Shown here in pieces: positions 1 through 11,179 of a stretch of 64,000 nt of DNA (within the stretch, counting starts at the first letter, position 1; every line of letters starts with the position of its first letter). A program made the position numbers and the translations under genes. This DNA is from Lineus longissimus. Its lineage: Eukaryota > Nemertea > Pilidiophora > Heteronemertea > Lineidae. Where the stretch lies: NCBI RefSeq assembly GCF_910592395.1, contig NC_088326.1, positions 12,839,001 to 12,903,000 of the forward strand. Direction: 5' to 3'. The notes under the pieces were generated by a model. The model had not been told where the DNA came from. It saw only the letters and a program-made list of their open reading frames with translations, and searched no databases.

Positions 1-17
1 CGTATACGGCACAACGA

Positions 18-199
18 GTCACGTGGATGACGTAAACCAGGGAAAGGGTTGCACAACTGGTGCGGCTTAGCGGCCCTTCATCCTTCAGAGCCTTGTTCAT
101 CAATCGCCTCCTGATTGGCTCAAACTGAATAATAGATTGGTTGCGGCGTTTTTGACGTAATCATGATGTCATTATGAGGTAACCTATTGTCCGGCCAAT
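18..199. promoter_or_regulatory. CRE/CCAAT cluster, promoter-like
   Basis: The stretch holds GTCACGTG (18-25), two copies of TGACGTAA (28-35 and 153-160, CRE/ATF type) and three CCAAT boxes (ATTGG at 114-118 and 136-140, CCAAT at 195-199). Such a cluster is typical of a core promoter region in animals. No coding exon can be tied to it within the next 1.8 kb, so the target gene and its direction are unknown. Confidence 0.3.
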
Positions 200-1840
200 C
201 AGATTAAAAAGAGCCATATGCTGCCTTCGTCGTCGTGTCTGTTTTATTGAATATCCAAGCATGCCTTGAAAAAATATTATTCCGCTTTTGGGGGAATTTG
301 TACAACTTTAATCATTAATTGATTGTCTTATCTCTGAGTTTCCAAACTACGACATATGTTACAAGAATGAAGGACGTGTTCTGTCGAAAAAACATCCATC
401 ATATTGATCTGGGAAGCAGAAGGTTGTGTTTGGTGTATTGATATTTTTTGAGTTATATTCCAAATCACATTGGTTACAATTCGAGTTTGTGTACTACATG
501 TTTGACCACATACGTTGTGTTGGGGCAGCAAATACCTCTGGTTCGGTATCAATTCCTTGAACTATCGCCAACATCACCTTTATACTTTGTAACCTTTCTA
601 CAATTGTGTTGGGGTTTTGAAAATGTTCAACATTTCAGTGTTACGCTAGTATGGTAGAAGGCAACTGGCGTCATCGTAACCGGATGTCGCTGAAATTGCC
701 AATTTTTTATGATACAAAATCCACAATGTACATTATACAGTTTTTAGTGAAATCATGTGGTGCCGTTCTCCAGTTCGTGAGTTGTCTATCTTTGTTGACT
801 TTTCTGTTTAGACAGTTGTCGTTGGAGAGTAAACAGAAAGACCAACAGGAAGTTCAATAAAATTATTAGTGTGAAAGTAACTGAGAAAGCGCTAAATGGT
901 GTGTTGGAACTGCGTTTTAGGGCAAAATCTAATTCTGGGGTGGAACCGTTGGATGATTTAGTGGTAATAGGATGATGTGTCATACCATTAAAAATATTTC
1001 TCATGTCAACGTGTTCCAGGTCACCCCCTGTGGTGGCACTGCAGACGTGCTTTATCATTCGTTACATATAACGGCACATTCTTCCTTGAATGCCGAGATT
1101 TGAGAGGTCATTGAAGTTTACCGTTTACCCCGTGTGTGGGTTGTTTCCTGACCCTGGCATAGTTACTCGGGTACAAGGGACAACGACTTAACAAAATGGT
1201 TGCTGAAATATAAAAATTATCTTTCAAGTCCAAAATTATAAAATACAAAAAGAAAGTAGAACAAATCGGCGCAGTATTTTGGCAGAGCTACTCATCGGAG
1301 TGAACTTGAAAACCTTTCCGCATCTAACGCTGGCGGAAGAGTTACGTATTACCGGCCAAGTGAGATGTTCTTTTGTTTACCCAGCATGCAAATGGAACCA
1401 ACGGTTACAAAAGGTCAACAAGCGATTCTGTGGCCCTCGTTTCGTATCCTGAGTCTATATATTAGATCAGTGTCACTTGAGTATTAGCATGGACCCACGC
1501 TCCTGGGTTATTTGTACATATTTCATGAGCAACGAGAACAACCATTCGCTTGTGATAATATTGTGCTTGGGCGAGATTGCTGCTGTGGCGAACCATAATC
1601 GCAGCAATAATGGGAAAGTGACTTTTGGCCTGGCTTTGGCTATTGAGCCAAAATGATAGGTTTAAATCTTAGGTTTTCTGTTCTCAATCTTAATGTCATG
1701 TCTAAAGACAGTTTGTTTTGCTGTTTAAGGAATCTCATCCCCCATTCAAATATTCCACAAATAAAGTGCTTTTTGTCAGCTCTCAAAATGCACCGATTAA
1801 AAACGACTCCATGTTCATTCAGTCTTCAGGCTAATTGTTT
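200..1840. other. non-coding stretch, no gene seen
   Basis: Open frames here are short, lack convincing splice sites and do not resemble known proteins. No repeat of note was seen. Confidence 0.4.
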
Positions 1841-2058
1841 GTAGGTCACGTGACTATTGATTGACGTTTCGACCCATCAATAATTGAATTGAAGTGACTG
1901 GCAGCCATATTGGTTTAGGAAAGACCGCATTGTGTTAACATTTACTTGGGGTAGGCAGGAAGGCAGGCAATATTTGAACCTGACTCTGCGAAATCGTGGC
2001 GCTACATTGATATCGGTTTCTGGGAACTGGTTTTTTAAACGTGGGGAGAAAACAGCTG
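1841..2058 (+). promoter_or_regulatory. possible promoter of the zinc-finger gene
   Basis: A perfect palindromic E-box GTCACGTGAC lies at 1845-1854, and GCCATATTGG lies about 50 bases further on. They sit about 200 bases before the ATG at 2059 that opens a coding-like first exon. The link to that exon is inference from distance only. Confidence 0.25.
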
Positions 2059-2221
2059 ATGGCGATGGCGACTCTCTATTCTGAGGCCGCTGGTCCTAAG
2101 CCCGGTCTTGTCACCTCTTCGCAAGTCGAGCACAGGTCGATTGGTAACCCGAACATACGGAGTGCCTCTGTAGAGACCGCGTATAGTGAGAGGTGTCGTG
2201 AGCGCTTTGGGGGAGACAATG
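2059..2221 (+). CDS. candidate first coding exon (unrecognised protein)
   Basis: From the ATG at 2059 the frame is open for 54 codons and ends in a strong splice donor, G|GTAAGC at 2221/2222, leaving phase 1. The encoded piece begins MAMATLYSEAAGPKPG and is rich in small and polar residues with no known motif. It lies upstream of the zinc-finger exons and could be their N-terminus. However, the first recognised finger exon (4312) needs a phase 0 junction, so at least one exon in between would be missing. It may instead belong to another gene. Nothing else in 2222-4311 could be firmly called an exon. Confidence 0.3.
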
Positions 2222-4100
2222 GTAAGCGAAAAGCGCTAAAAAAGTGATCACCTGAATACGAAGTACTTGTATAATGTGTTTCATCGGCGACTAAAAAAAC
2301 TGATTCTTCCAACGTCCTTCATACGGATTGCAGAACCTGCCTATTGTGAATGATATGACCATTCCCTTACGTTGACGCGTGGGTGCCACCGGACGCACTA
2401 TCACCGCTTCAAAGATTTATCAGCCACACGTCTAAGTAGCTAATGACCTGGGGTGTCAAGAATCCTTACTCTTTCAAGGCAATGCCCGGCGAGGTAGCTT
2501 CCTTAACTCATCAAATATTCTCCTTTTTCGCAAGTTCTGGCGGACTCCTTCGAACGCGTGGTCAAGGTAAACATGACTTTCTACCTAATAATAAACTGAC
2601 TGGACTATTATGCGTTGACCTTTGCAAGGAATCGTTTTCTAAGGTTGAGGCTGGCGCCGTGAGGACATCGAGGGTTTCAGTGTGTCACTAGGGTTGGGGC
2701 CCGATTGTGTTTAGAAGCCAAGTGACTCCGTCTTCAGCTACAGAGAGGCCATCATTTCAAGCTACTACCCACGAAATTCGAGACTTTAATTTGCCCTGGT
2801 GGGGACTCTAGTCGCCAAGAACTTCTCGGTATTAACTATCATTGAAAGGACACCTGCTACAGACCATTTTCGAGTATATTTTGGGCCGGATAATCAGCAA
2901 ACAAATCATAAACGAGAATTTTTAAATTAATTTTCACGGAATGCTCGAAGTTTTGGACATATGGTTACATAAAAGTTCCCAGGAAGTTAAGAGTTTTACG
3001 CCACCCCTTTCAAGAAAAACGCGTCAGGATACAAAAGGGAACTTAAGGAAAGGCAGAAATACTTCTAAAATGTGTTCCACCGCACACCTGCCTGTCAATA
3101 CATATTCATCACTTTGGATTAAAAAGTGCGAGAAGTTTGAACGTTTTTCGAAAATCGGGGTCACATCCTTAGAATTTCGTGTGAAAACACTAAATCTGTC
3201 CAAACGAATTTTCTCCCTGGTTTGACCTTCTGAAACCCAGCTTTGCAGAATCCCTCCCAAACAATTCAAAACCTAATCCACCGTGAGTAAATCGTGAAAT
3301 AATCCGGTGAATTTCCCTCCTTTGTTTTGTCCAATGGGTGAACGTGTTAGGCTAAAATGCGGGATTAGTGTGCATCGCGGTTAATCGCTTCTCGTGATTT
3401 GATTGGGTATGACGCGGAAAATTACCAAGTTTCATATCACTTTTTGTTAATTCCAAACCGAATAGGCCTTAACCACCAGTACATCTGGTGTAAGTTACCC
3501 GTACATTTTCCACTTCTCTCCCAATCAAACTTAACCTGAAACGGGATACATAGAAGTTACAAGGCCTAGTGAATTCCCCAGACGCATGATTTGACTTCGA
3601 TTCAAAACTATTGTTTGGTAACTAAACAAAGTTGGTCAGTAAAAAGCGTTAATTTGTTGAAATCTATAAAAATGTCTCTTGTGATTTAACAAACACAAAA
3701 CAAACAAGTTCAGGTGTTTAATCGTTTTTATTTGCCTTGTATGTGTGGGGTGACGACCCCTGCCCAAATCTGGCAAAACTTGATAGAATTCGAAGGGTAT
3801 TTTTTATGTTTTTTGAACCGTAGTAGCTGATCCTTCGAATAACAACACGGTTCGGTCAACACATTCGAAGGCAATCTGTCCTCCACATTAGTCCGCCACA
3901 CACGTCAAGTCCATGTCAATCTAACTAGGCCTGATTAAGACGCACAATCATGTGCCAATACGATAGGTGTGCACTCGATACGTCTGCTGATATTGTTGGG
4001 CAGTATTTTATGCAATTTGCACATTTTAAAACAACAACTACTTCGTAATCATAACACCTATCCGAGGCCATTGAGTGCACCGGACTGAGAAAATTAAAAG

Positions 4101-4640
4101 ACCGCCATTTTGTATTTCAGAGAATCTGCACTGAAGGACTACCAACACAAAAACGCAACGTTCTTAACAAATTGATTCTTCACATCCGCCATTTTGTTTT
4201 TCAGAGCACCCACAGGCGTGCTATTTTGAATAAATGTTATTATTTTGACGCTGTACTCTACATTCCGCGATTTTACATTGAATCTCAACGTCCGCCATTT
4301 TGTATTTTCAGAGAATCCACACTGGAGACAAACCTTTTAAATGCGAAGTCTGCGGTCGGGCCTTCCGCCAACCTGGAAATCTCACGAGACATCGCCTCAC
4401 GCATACGACAGTGAAACCATACGTTTGCAATACGTGCAATAAAGCCTTCAACCGCGCATCCAATCTCCATACACACATGCGCACGCACACAAATTACAAA
4501 CCTTTCGTCTGCCCATACTGTGGCAAAGGCTTCCATCAAAAGATCGACATGAAGATTCACTCCTACACCCACACAGGTTAGTGCGCATGCGTGAGAAATG
4601 ACCGGAAATGACAATACTGTGCCGCCATCTTTAAAATGGA
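4101..4640 (+). repeat. four CCGCCATNTT (YY1-like) motifs, three followed by acceptor-like ends
   Basis: CCGCCATTTTGT occurs at 4102, 4186 and 4292, and CCGCCATCTT at 4622. The first three copies run into TATTTCAG, TTTTTCAG and TATTTTCAG, each followed by a purine-rich stretch (AGAATCTGCACTG, AGCACCCACAGG, AGAATCCACACTGG). Only the third is the real acceptor of the first recognised zinc-finger exon. The copies look like degenerate duplications of the intron end and exon start. CCGCCATNTT also matches the YY1 binding consensus. Confidence 0.45.
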
Positions 4641-5569
4641 TGCATTGTGCTATGAACGTTGCATTTTTTTTATTCGAAAAGACGATTAAACTTGGTTGTT
4701 TTTGGATCTCGAGATAAGTTTATTGGCGGATTTATACTACGTTAAGCGTGCGGTGCTATGGAAATTGACTTTTACTGTATCACTTCGTGACTATGCAATG
4801 GAACCAAAAGCTTGGGCCTATTTATGTGAGTTGTATCATCAGAAATGAGGAAAAACACCAACGTATGGAATTGGAGATACCGGAGGAACCATAAAACAAA
4901 ATTGGCGCATACGATAAAGGACACCACGTGACTTCTGCTGACCAATGGCGTGACTTCTTTTGCCAGGTGAAAAACCACACCATTGCTCGATATGTGGACG
5001 AGGTTTCAAGCAGTTGACACACCTGACCTATCACATGCGCACGCATTCAGAGGCCAAGATGTACCGCTGCCACCACTGCGGAAAAGGCTTCAATCAGAAG
5101 GGAAACTTGCAAGCACACGTTTATGGACATACCAGTATGTGGCTCTACATGATATTGAAAGTTTAAAAGATATTGAACCCAAACTATTTATATTTCTCTC
5201 GAGTCTCGTTGCTTGGAACGTGATGGGTTCTCCTGTGGTCTGTAATTAAGATTGATACTGCTAACTTGATAGTCGGCGTTAAGCTTCTTTCTCTCTCCAA
5301 ACGGCAGTATTTCATAATTTGGCCAGATTTTGACGACCCTTTTCTTCCTTTCAGGCGAAAGACCCCACATGTGTGACATTTGCCTCAAAGGTTTCACCCT
5401 GGCAAGCACGCTAAACACACATCGGAGAACCCACGCAGACTCAAAACCATTCGCCTGCCGACACTGCGGGAAAGATTTCTACCAGAAGAGTTCACTGAAG
5501 AGCCATCTGATCGCTTCGCATCCGTACACACGGGAGAATCGTTGTTATAACTCCAATCGGCTTCTGTAG
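4312..5569 (+). CDS. C2H2 zinc-finger transcription factor, seven fingers (5' incomplete)
   Basis: Three exons, 4312-4576, 4967-5134 and 5355-5569, join with phase 1 introns and encode seven consecutive Cys2His2 fingers with TGEKP-like linkers, ending at a TAG. Exon 1 holds fingers 1-3, exon 2 fingers 4-5 and exon 3 fingers 6-7; the last finger ends with H-x4-H. Linkers such as [18 protein letters not shown] and HTGEKPHHC resemble the GFI1/Senseless and FEZF groups. That points to a sequence-specific DNA-binding nuclear regulator, but no exact orthology can be claimed. The first exon starts inside a finger linker ([11 protein letters not shown]), so upstream exons must exist. No SNAG or EH1 repressor motif was found nearby. 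A polyadenylation signal at 6018 fits a 3' UTR of about 470 bases. Confidence 0.8.
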
Positions 5570-6017
5570 AAAGGAATACGACCATGACTGCCCATATACC
5601 GCGCTTTACATTACTCCTTGTCTCATTCGTATAACCACTATGAAAACAAAATCGTCCTATTATTTTGTTTAAAGCTCCATCCGAGTCCACCATCACGATA
5701 GTATAATACCAGTTATGCATTTTGAAATCCCGAGGAAACCATTTCCTCCAAATGACTGCTTTGTACCATAATAATACTCATTAATTTATTCAAAATATGA
5801 ATGACTTTTGTAATACTAGTCATACTGTACATACACATGATATTTAAATGTCACTTGTCAAAACCTCGGAGAAATTTCCGATATGTATGTTGTATGTCTA
5901 CATTGTTCTATACACCTGTCACTCGTGACGAGGTTGTGGATGGAGTCCGTCGAACTGAACTATTTGTATATTTTGTAATGTGGCAACTTAAGATAATCTA
6001 GATGTAGGTATGTTGTA

Positions 6018-6023
6018 AATAAA
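6018..6023 (+). terminator. polyadenylation signal AATAAA of the zinc-finger gene
   Basis: AATAAA lies about 450 bases after the stop codon at 5569, in AT-rich DNA with no competing open frame. It is the first canonical hexamer downstream. Confidence 0.5.
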
Positions 6024-6663
6024 ACATGGTTATTCTGATACGATCATTTTGTATATTATTGAACTGTACGTCAAATACTCTTGTGGTCAATTTCATCAGC
6101 ACTGACGAATCTGGCCGAAGTCGTACTCGTAGTCACTTGGCCAATAAACCTGATGGCGCCTAACCGTAGTGGTACGCTAATAGGCTCATCCCGCCTTGGA
6201 AGAGGAATACTCCCTGCAGAACCCCCCTTAACCACAAGGTTGATCTCCGACATTTGCCCACCAGTTACAATTACAATTACTAAATAGAGAGAAGCAGCGT
6301 TATTGCTCAGTATGGTCTATATCTCTAACCAGACTTTTTAATGAATCCAGGAAAGCCAGAATAACCACATGTTCAAAAACCGGCATCTGTTTAATACTTT
6401 ATTAAATCCAACTTAAATGTTTACATTTAAATACTGTTAATATATGCCTTCAGCCTAGTACATCATTAGTACATTATAATGGGAATACGACACACCAGTG
6501 CATCAAGGTGACCTAGATTTGGCAATCTCGCATCCAGGAGAAAACCTAAATGATGTGAGGCATTGCATGAATAGGAAAGATACCGCCTAGGTGCCAGAGC
6601 GAAGTTGATGCAAGATAATTCAATTGGCATTATGTACATGCAAATGCATCTCCTACAGATAAA
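6024..6663. other. intergenic region before the B-box gene
   Basis: No gene is seen. The last 200 bases contain the likely 5' leader of the intronless gene that starts at 6664. No clear TATA box or initiator was identified. Confidence 0.35.
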
Positions 6664-9207
6664 ATGCTCTCCCAACCGGTTACTGCCAAAGGCTTCTACA
6701 AAATGGCCAATACCAACACTTCTGTGCCCGATTTATTCACCTGCAACAGTTGCAGGAAGATTGTAGACGTCAACTCCATTCTCCTTTGCAAGAATTGTCA
6801 AAAGCGATTCTGCTACAAATGTGGTTCGAAGCACATTTTGGACTCAGGGCATGAATTGGCTGGACTCTGTAGAAAACATCACAACATTCTGGATAGGTTT
6901 TGTGACATTTGCAAGTTGGTTATTTGTCGCGTTTGCGAAGTAAGGCGCCATTTTGATGGCGAGCATCACGTGATTGCGTACGGGAATGCCATTGCCAAAA
7001 GCAAGGATGATAAAGGCGAGGATATGGAGATTGGCGATACCGTATTTACGGCGCTTTTGGAACAAATATGTAAGGTTTCCGAGTTGAAAGTTCGAGCGAA
7101 GAAGGAGAAAGGGAGGTTGTTGGGCGTTGTTTCTGAAGTACTCCATGAATTGAAATTTGCGATCTGTGATTTTGAGATAAAGAATATCAAAGACACGATC
7201 AGGTATCATCAAAATCAGATTGAACTCATGACCAGAGAATTAAAGGCAGTTGAGAAGAGGAAGTTGAAAGGAGAAAGGGTCCAGAGAATGAAAGAAAGGC
7301 TTGAAGAGGATTCTAATGACAATTTAGCGAGGTTTGACTCTGTCTTAGTTGAGATGAAAGGACTTGACACACAGCTACGGAACCTTTTGCTTGCTAAAGT
7401 GTCCATATTACCTGAAGGAATACTGACCCAAAAACTACTGGACGATATGAGTGAAACGAAGAAAGAGTTGCAGGAATTGACCGTAGAAGCCAACCGAGAT
7501 AGGTTAACTCCTCTTAAGAGCATGTTGGAAAAAACTACTACAAATTTCTTTAACGAAGACTACATCAGATCTGGGCGCTTCTTCCGTGCATCTTTGCAGT
7601 GTCATCTGAAACTGCCTTGCGATGATTTTGTCGCCTGGAGCTTTGCGAGCTTGACGCATGATCGGATAGTTGCCTGCGGTAAGGGGGAGGGAGTGTACAC
7701 GGTGTGGCTGTGGAATTCTCCCTCAACGAACCCAAGTGTGCTCCTAACTGATACCGCCCGCATGCCGTACTTGGCCAAATCAGGGGAACACGAGGTTGTC
7801 ATCCTTCGGACAGCCCAACCGATTCTTCGTGTTATCAATGTGGTGACAAAGACAGCTCGGGATATTGAAGTCAACATACCATCGGAGGCTGAGGAGTGTT
7901 GGCAGGTCGCAACGGATGAACGTGGTCATTTCTTTGTGACATACGGTTCCAAATACGAGTGTCATATAGTCATGGTAGACAAGGACGAGACTGTGCTACA
8001 GGATTTTGAAGTTGATAACGGAGACAGGTTGACATTTTGTGGTTTGAGAAACGCATTCGTGACTTGCTCACCATATGCCGATGCGATTAAAATGTACCGT
8101 GTCAAGGAAAGTCCCCCCACGGAAGATTGCGTGACGGTGGCAGGCAGGAGCAGCGAAGGAACTGAATTCAATGGTGAAAATGACGCCAGAGAAGTCGGGA
8201 CGATTGAAGATTCAAGGCGTGGCGATGGAAAGGCTTCTGAGGGCAAACGACCACCCGGTAACGGAGGCAAGAACAAAGGCTCATTACTCGGAGAGGACGA
8301 GAGAAAAAAGAGCGATTCCACCTTGTCAAGCGGTGTGGACAGAAATACAAAGACGAACCCTGCCCAAATGAGCAGCCAGGAACACTTGAACAAAATGGTC
8401 AGCTATGGTGATGATAAATCATTCTTTGAGTGGGTCCAAGCAAGTTCTGGTGAACCTGATTTTAGGGAGGTTGGTGGTAACGACACCAATGAGGTTTACC
8501 ATGGCCACGCTCCAGCTGTTTTGCCGCTGGATGGTGCATGTAACAATCCTACTGGTGCCGAAATTATGAACCAAGATTCTGACTTCTGTTGTATCGCTGA
8601 GGTACTAACTAATGATGAAGCTGATAAAAGTCATTCGGGTCGAAAAGGTGAAGCATGTGCATTTGCCAAAGCAGGTCAGCCCGATGAACGAACAAAGAGT
8701 GAATGCTGTCGGACTGAAACCGAAAGCGAGGGCTCTGGTGACAGTACGGAGGGAGAACGCAAGTGCTACGACTCGGAAAAGCACGCCTATACTGGTACCA
8801 CCCTTCAACAAAGCCGAGGAGGAAGCAACGACGTGGAAGTACACGTCCCTACCGGTGCCACTCCGCAACAAAGAATAGGAGAGAGAAATGGGCGTGATGA
8901 ACCACGTCATGATATTACTATTTCTGAAGTCGAAGCAGCTGTGCATGGCGTTGGAAGTTTCGTATGCTGCGATATTTGTTCTGGGAGCTTTGGGGAAGTT
9001 TTTGTGGCCGGCCTGGTGGAAGGTGAGGACCCGCGGGAAGTGAGGGTGTACCAGCTTGAGTTCGACCTCGAAGGGGAAGTGCACATGACAAGGATTGAGA
9101 CTCCAGGAGTGAGGATGAGCGGGGGATACCCCTACTGCGCAGTGCAGGACAATCGCCTTTTCTTGTCTGATCGGTACACTGTAAGGGTGTTTACTTTGAA
9201 GCAATAA
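6664..9207 (+). CDS. B-box / coiled-coil (TRIM-like) protein, intronless
   Basis: One uninterrupted frame encodes 847 residues. Residues 27-63 carry a Cys/His cluster (C27, C30, C42, C45, C50, C53, H57, H63) resembling a B-box type 1 zinc site. Residues 69-102 form a good B-box type 2 (C69, H72, C80, C83, C88, C91, H96, H101/102). A long charged helical region follows (about 125-300, coiled-coil-like). Residues 304-476 and 762-847 look like beta-propeller strands (VTKTARDI, RLFLSDRYTVRVF), separated by an acidic, Ser/Gly-rich insert of about 285 residues. There is no RING finger, so ubiquitin ligase activity is not implied. A second ATG at 6703 (AAAATGG) has the better Kozak context and would remove 13 residues. 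The lack of introns suggests a retrocopy or a lineage-expanded family. The exact family is unsure. Confidence 0.75.
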   Translation: MLSQPVTAKGFYKMANTNTSVPDLFTCNSCRKIVDVNSILLCKNCQKRFCYKCGSKHILDSGHELAGLCRKHHNILDRFCDICKLVICRVCEVRRHFDGEHHVIAYGNAIAKSKDDKGEDMEIGDTVFTALLEQICKVSELKVRAKKEKGRLLGVVSEVLHELKFAICDFEIKNIKDTIRYHQNQIELMTRELKAVEKRKLKGERVQRMKERLEEDSNDNLARFDSVLVEMKGLDTQLRNLLLAKVSILPEGILTQKLLDDMSETKKELQELTVEANRDRLTPLKSMLEKTTTNFFNEDYIRSGRFFRASLQCHLKLPCDDFVAWSFASLTHDRIVACGKGEGVYTVWLWNSPSTNPSVLLTDTARMPYLAKSGEHEVVILRTAQPILRVINVVTKTARDIEVNIPSEAEECWQVATDERGHFFVTYGSKYECHIVMVDKDETVLQDFEVDNGDRLTFCGLRNAFVTCSPYADAIKMYRVKESPPTEDCVTVAGRSSEGTEFNGENDAREVGTIEDSRRGDGKASEGKRPPGNGGKNKGSLLGEDERKKSDSTLSSGVDRNTKTNPAQMSSQEHLNKMVSYGDDKSFFEWVQASSGEPDFREVGGNDTNEVYHGHAPAVLPLDGACNNPTGAEIMNQDSDFCCIAEVLTNDEADKSHSGRKGEACAFAKAGQPDERTKSECCRTETESEGSGDSTEGERKCYDSEKHAYTGTTLQQSRGGSNDVEVHVPTGATPQQRIGERNGRDEPRHDITISEVEAAVHGVGSFVCCDICSGSFGEVFVAGLVEGEDPREVRVYQLEFDLEGEVHMTRIETPGVRMSGGYPYCAVQDNRLFLSDRYTVRVFTLKQ

Positions 9208-9208
9208 A
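9203..9208 (+). terminator. AATAAA overlapping the stop codon of the B-box gene
   Basis: The stop codon TAA (9205-9207) is part of an AATAAA hexamer (9203-9208). If used, the transcript would have almost no 3' UTR. No other hexamer was noticed nearby. Confidence 0.3.
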
Positions 9209-9795
9209 GCAGGCCTTGCACCAGTGACATGGACTTGGTAAGGCTTGGACAGTGATAGTGTTACATTCGATTATATGATGAACAAAATGCTAAAATCAAA
9301 TTCAAATTATAACTTACACAAAATGTACCTATGATACATAGAAACTAGCAAAAACCGCCAAACCTTTAAACTGTTAAACTGAATCGTGACTTGTTGCGTG
9401 CGAGATTTAATGGATCACATACGCCATCTACACAGGATTCATAGATTCTATGATGAGTTCGATCATATCATTGGTAGAGCCATTGTTGGGAATTCCATTA
9501 AAGACCCAACGACGGTGATCACAAGTCTTCTCCCCGAGATAATTAATCGTTCGCTCGACTTGATAAGTCGTTCCCCGAACTTAATAAGACGTTGATAAGT
9601 CGTCCCGTCCAGAAAAAAAAAACCGAACCAATCGTCCTTTCCGAGCCATCAGTCTTGAAAATGGTTATCCCGTTTGACATGATTGTCTTCATCATCTGTT
9701 GTAAAGCAAACATACGTGAGGCAATCGTGACGATGGTGGCGATCTATTTCAGATCAAGCTATGGTTATTCCCAACTTGACCCGCATTTCTGAGAT
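9209..9795. other. intergenic stretch between convergent genes
   Basis: The B-box gene (+) and the glycosyltransferase gene (-) end towards each other here. No gene is seen. A short run around 9550-9600 repeats TTGATAAGTCGT and similar words three times. Confidence 0.35.
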
Positions 9796-10942
9796 TCAAA
9801 ACATATCGGGTGGGTCAGGACACAAGTTCTTTCGCCTTAAATCCTCACTTTCATGGTGGTAAATATCAAGTTTGTAATCTCTAAGACCGTGAATAGCAAG
9901 AACAGACAAAATGGCACATTGGTTGACCTTCGATCTATGACGTAACTGACGGACATTGATAAGAAATTGGCGGTTTCGCCTCGGTTTTATCCCAGCATAC
10001 TTCGCGCAGATCCCCGTGAAGACGTCCTCAACGGGAAACCTCTGACGCGGAGTACCGTAGACTCGCGGCACATGGAATGACGCCCGATAGATGGCGTTGA
10101 TCGCTTCCTGCGAAAACAGGACCGCAAATCCCAAGTTGTAAGGCGGAACTGTTTTATTTCTGTAAACCTCGTAGGGGATCGCCCATTTTCCTTTTTTACG
10201 CGAAAAGAACTGATTATACGATCTGAATCCGTCGTAGACGACCGTCTTATTCTGTGCCTCAAGACTGATTGCGTAGTCGACAATATTCTTTGGGAAGGCT
10301 ATGACGTCATCGTCGATTTTAAACATGAATTTAACACGTGGGCAATTCTTCAGCGTCCATTTGAAACTTTCCAGAGTTTTCAAAGTTAGATTGCGATAGT
10401 CGTCTTGAAAATCTGCTTGGATGATGTCGGAGTTTTCGGAACATTTCTTCCCAAAGTTGCTGCTTTACGCATGCGTCACCCGTCTGCGCAGTGAGAAAAA
10501 CTACCCGGATGTATCGTCCCCTGTGTCGTCGAATCTTAGAGATCGTCTGCCTGTAAGTCTGGCGGCGGTGAAAGTTGTGGACAGCACTGACAACCATCAA
10601 CAGAAGGTAGACGTCGTCACCGCATGGCTCGGGCGAAATTGAGATATCGTTGGAAGAGATTGACTTTCGGTACAACTCATCGGCCTGGACCTTGTCAAAG
10701 TTGGCCAAATTTTCCAGATCACTGGCGGTCACGTGAACAGTATTCTCATTCGAGCGGTGTAGCAGATCTGAATCAACAGTTGCAGAGCGCCTTCGGACTC
10801 TCTCTTGCATTTTTGCTCCGGTGTACATGTATTGTAGTGTTACAGTTGTTTTCAACATATTCAAGTGACAATACAAGTACATCAGGAGTACGCATGCGCA
10901 TCCGAGTACTATACATTTCATTGTTCTCAATAAGTGATTCAT
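9796..10942 (-). CDS. beta-1,3-galactosyltransferase-like enzyme, one frameshift
   Basis: A type II Golgi glycosyltransferase of the GT31 (B3GALT) family. Read on the minus strand from the ATG at 10942, it has a short cytosolic tail, a signal anchor (CIVLGCACVLLMYLY), a stem, then the family motifs RRQTYRQT, RVVFLTAQ, DIIQADFQDDYRNLTLKT, the metal-binding FKIDDDV (DxD type) and VEDVFTGICA (the EDV-x-G motif). It ends at 9796. The frame changes near 10438: the first 170 or so codons are in one frame and the DIIQADF part in the next. Ignoring one G of the pair at 10438-10439 makes the frame continuous through both halves with all motifs in order. It is intronless, as many B3GALT genes are. It is either a sequencing or assembly error, a polymorphism, or a very recent pseudogene. 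The acceptor sugar substrate cannot be predicted. Confidence 0.75.
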
Positions 10943-11092
10943 TGTATTCACGTCTTCTTAATTTTCTGACAAGGATTGGTGTAAAGGATCACACCTCTGG
11001 AAACAGAGTCCGGAGAATAAAATGTTTCATAAGTTATTTGAATCTCTCTCAGCTACCTCTAGTCAACGAAGACCGTCATCGATGACCGTGAT

Positions 11093-11179
11093 ATGACTAG
11101 TTCTCCAAGGGACTATGACCTACCTGCACGGCCAGGTTTCGCCGTCTTCTATCCGACTCCACCGACTTTGCTGCCACCT
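11093..11179 (+). CDS. candidate first exon or 5' UTR exon
   Basis: ATG at 11093 opens 29 codons (MTSSPRDYDLPARPGF and on, proline-rich at the end) and stops at a strong donor CCT|GTAAGTATA. It is the nearest such exon upstream of the GTSF1-like gene, whose first coding exon has its own acceptor at 14077. If joined to that acceptor, this reading frame would run past the GTSF1-like ATG out of frame and stop soon after, making it an overlapping upstream ORF. It could also start a different gene. No homology was recognised. Confidence 0.3.

Noticed and set aside
786-1058. 90-codon minus-strand frame with a hydrophobic stretch
   Set aside because: No splice, start or homology support; AT-rich chance frame.
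8168-9204. Long minus-strand frames opposite the B-box gene
   Set aside because: They are antisense shadows of a well-supported coding frame.
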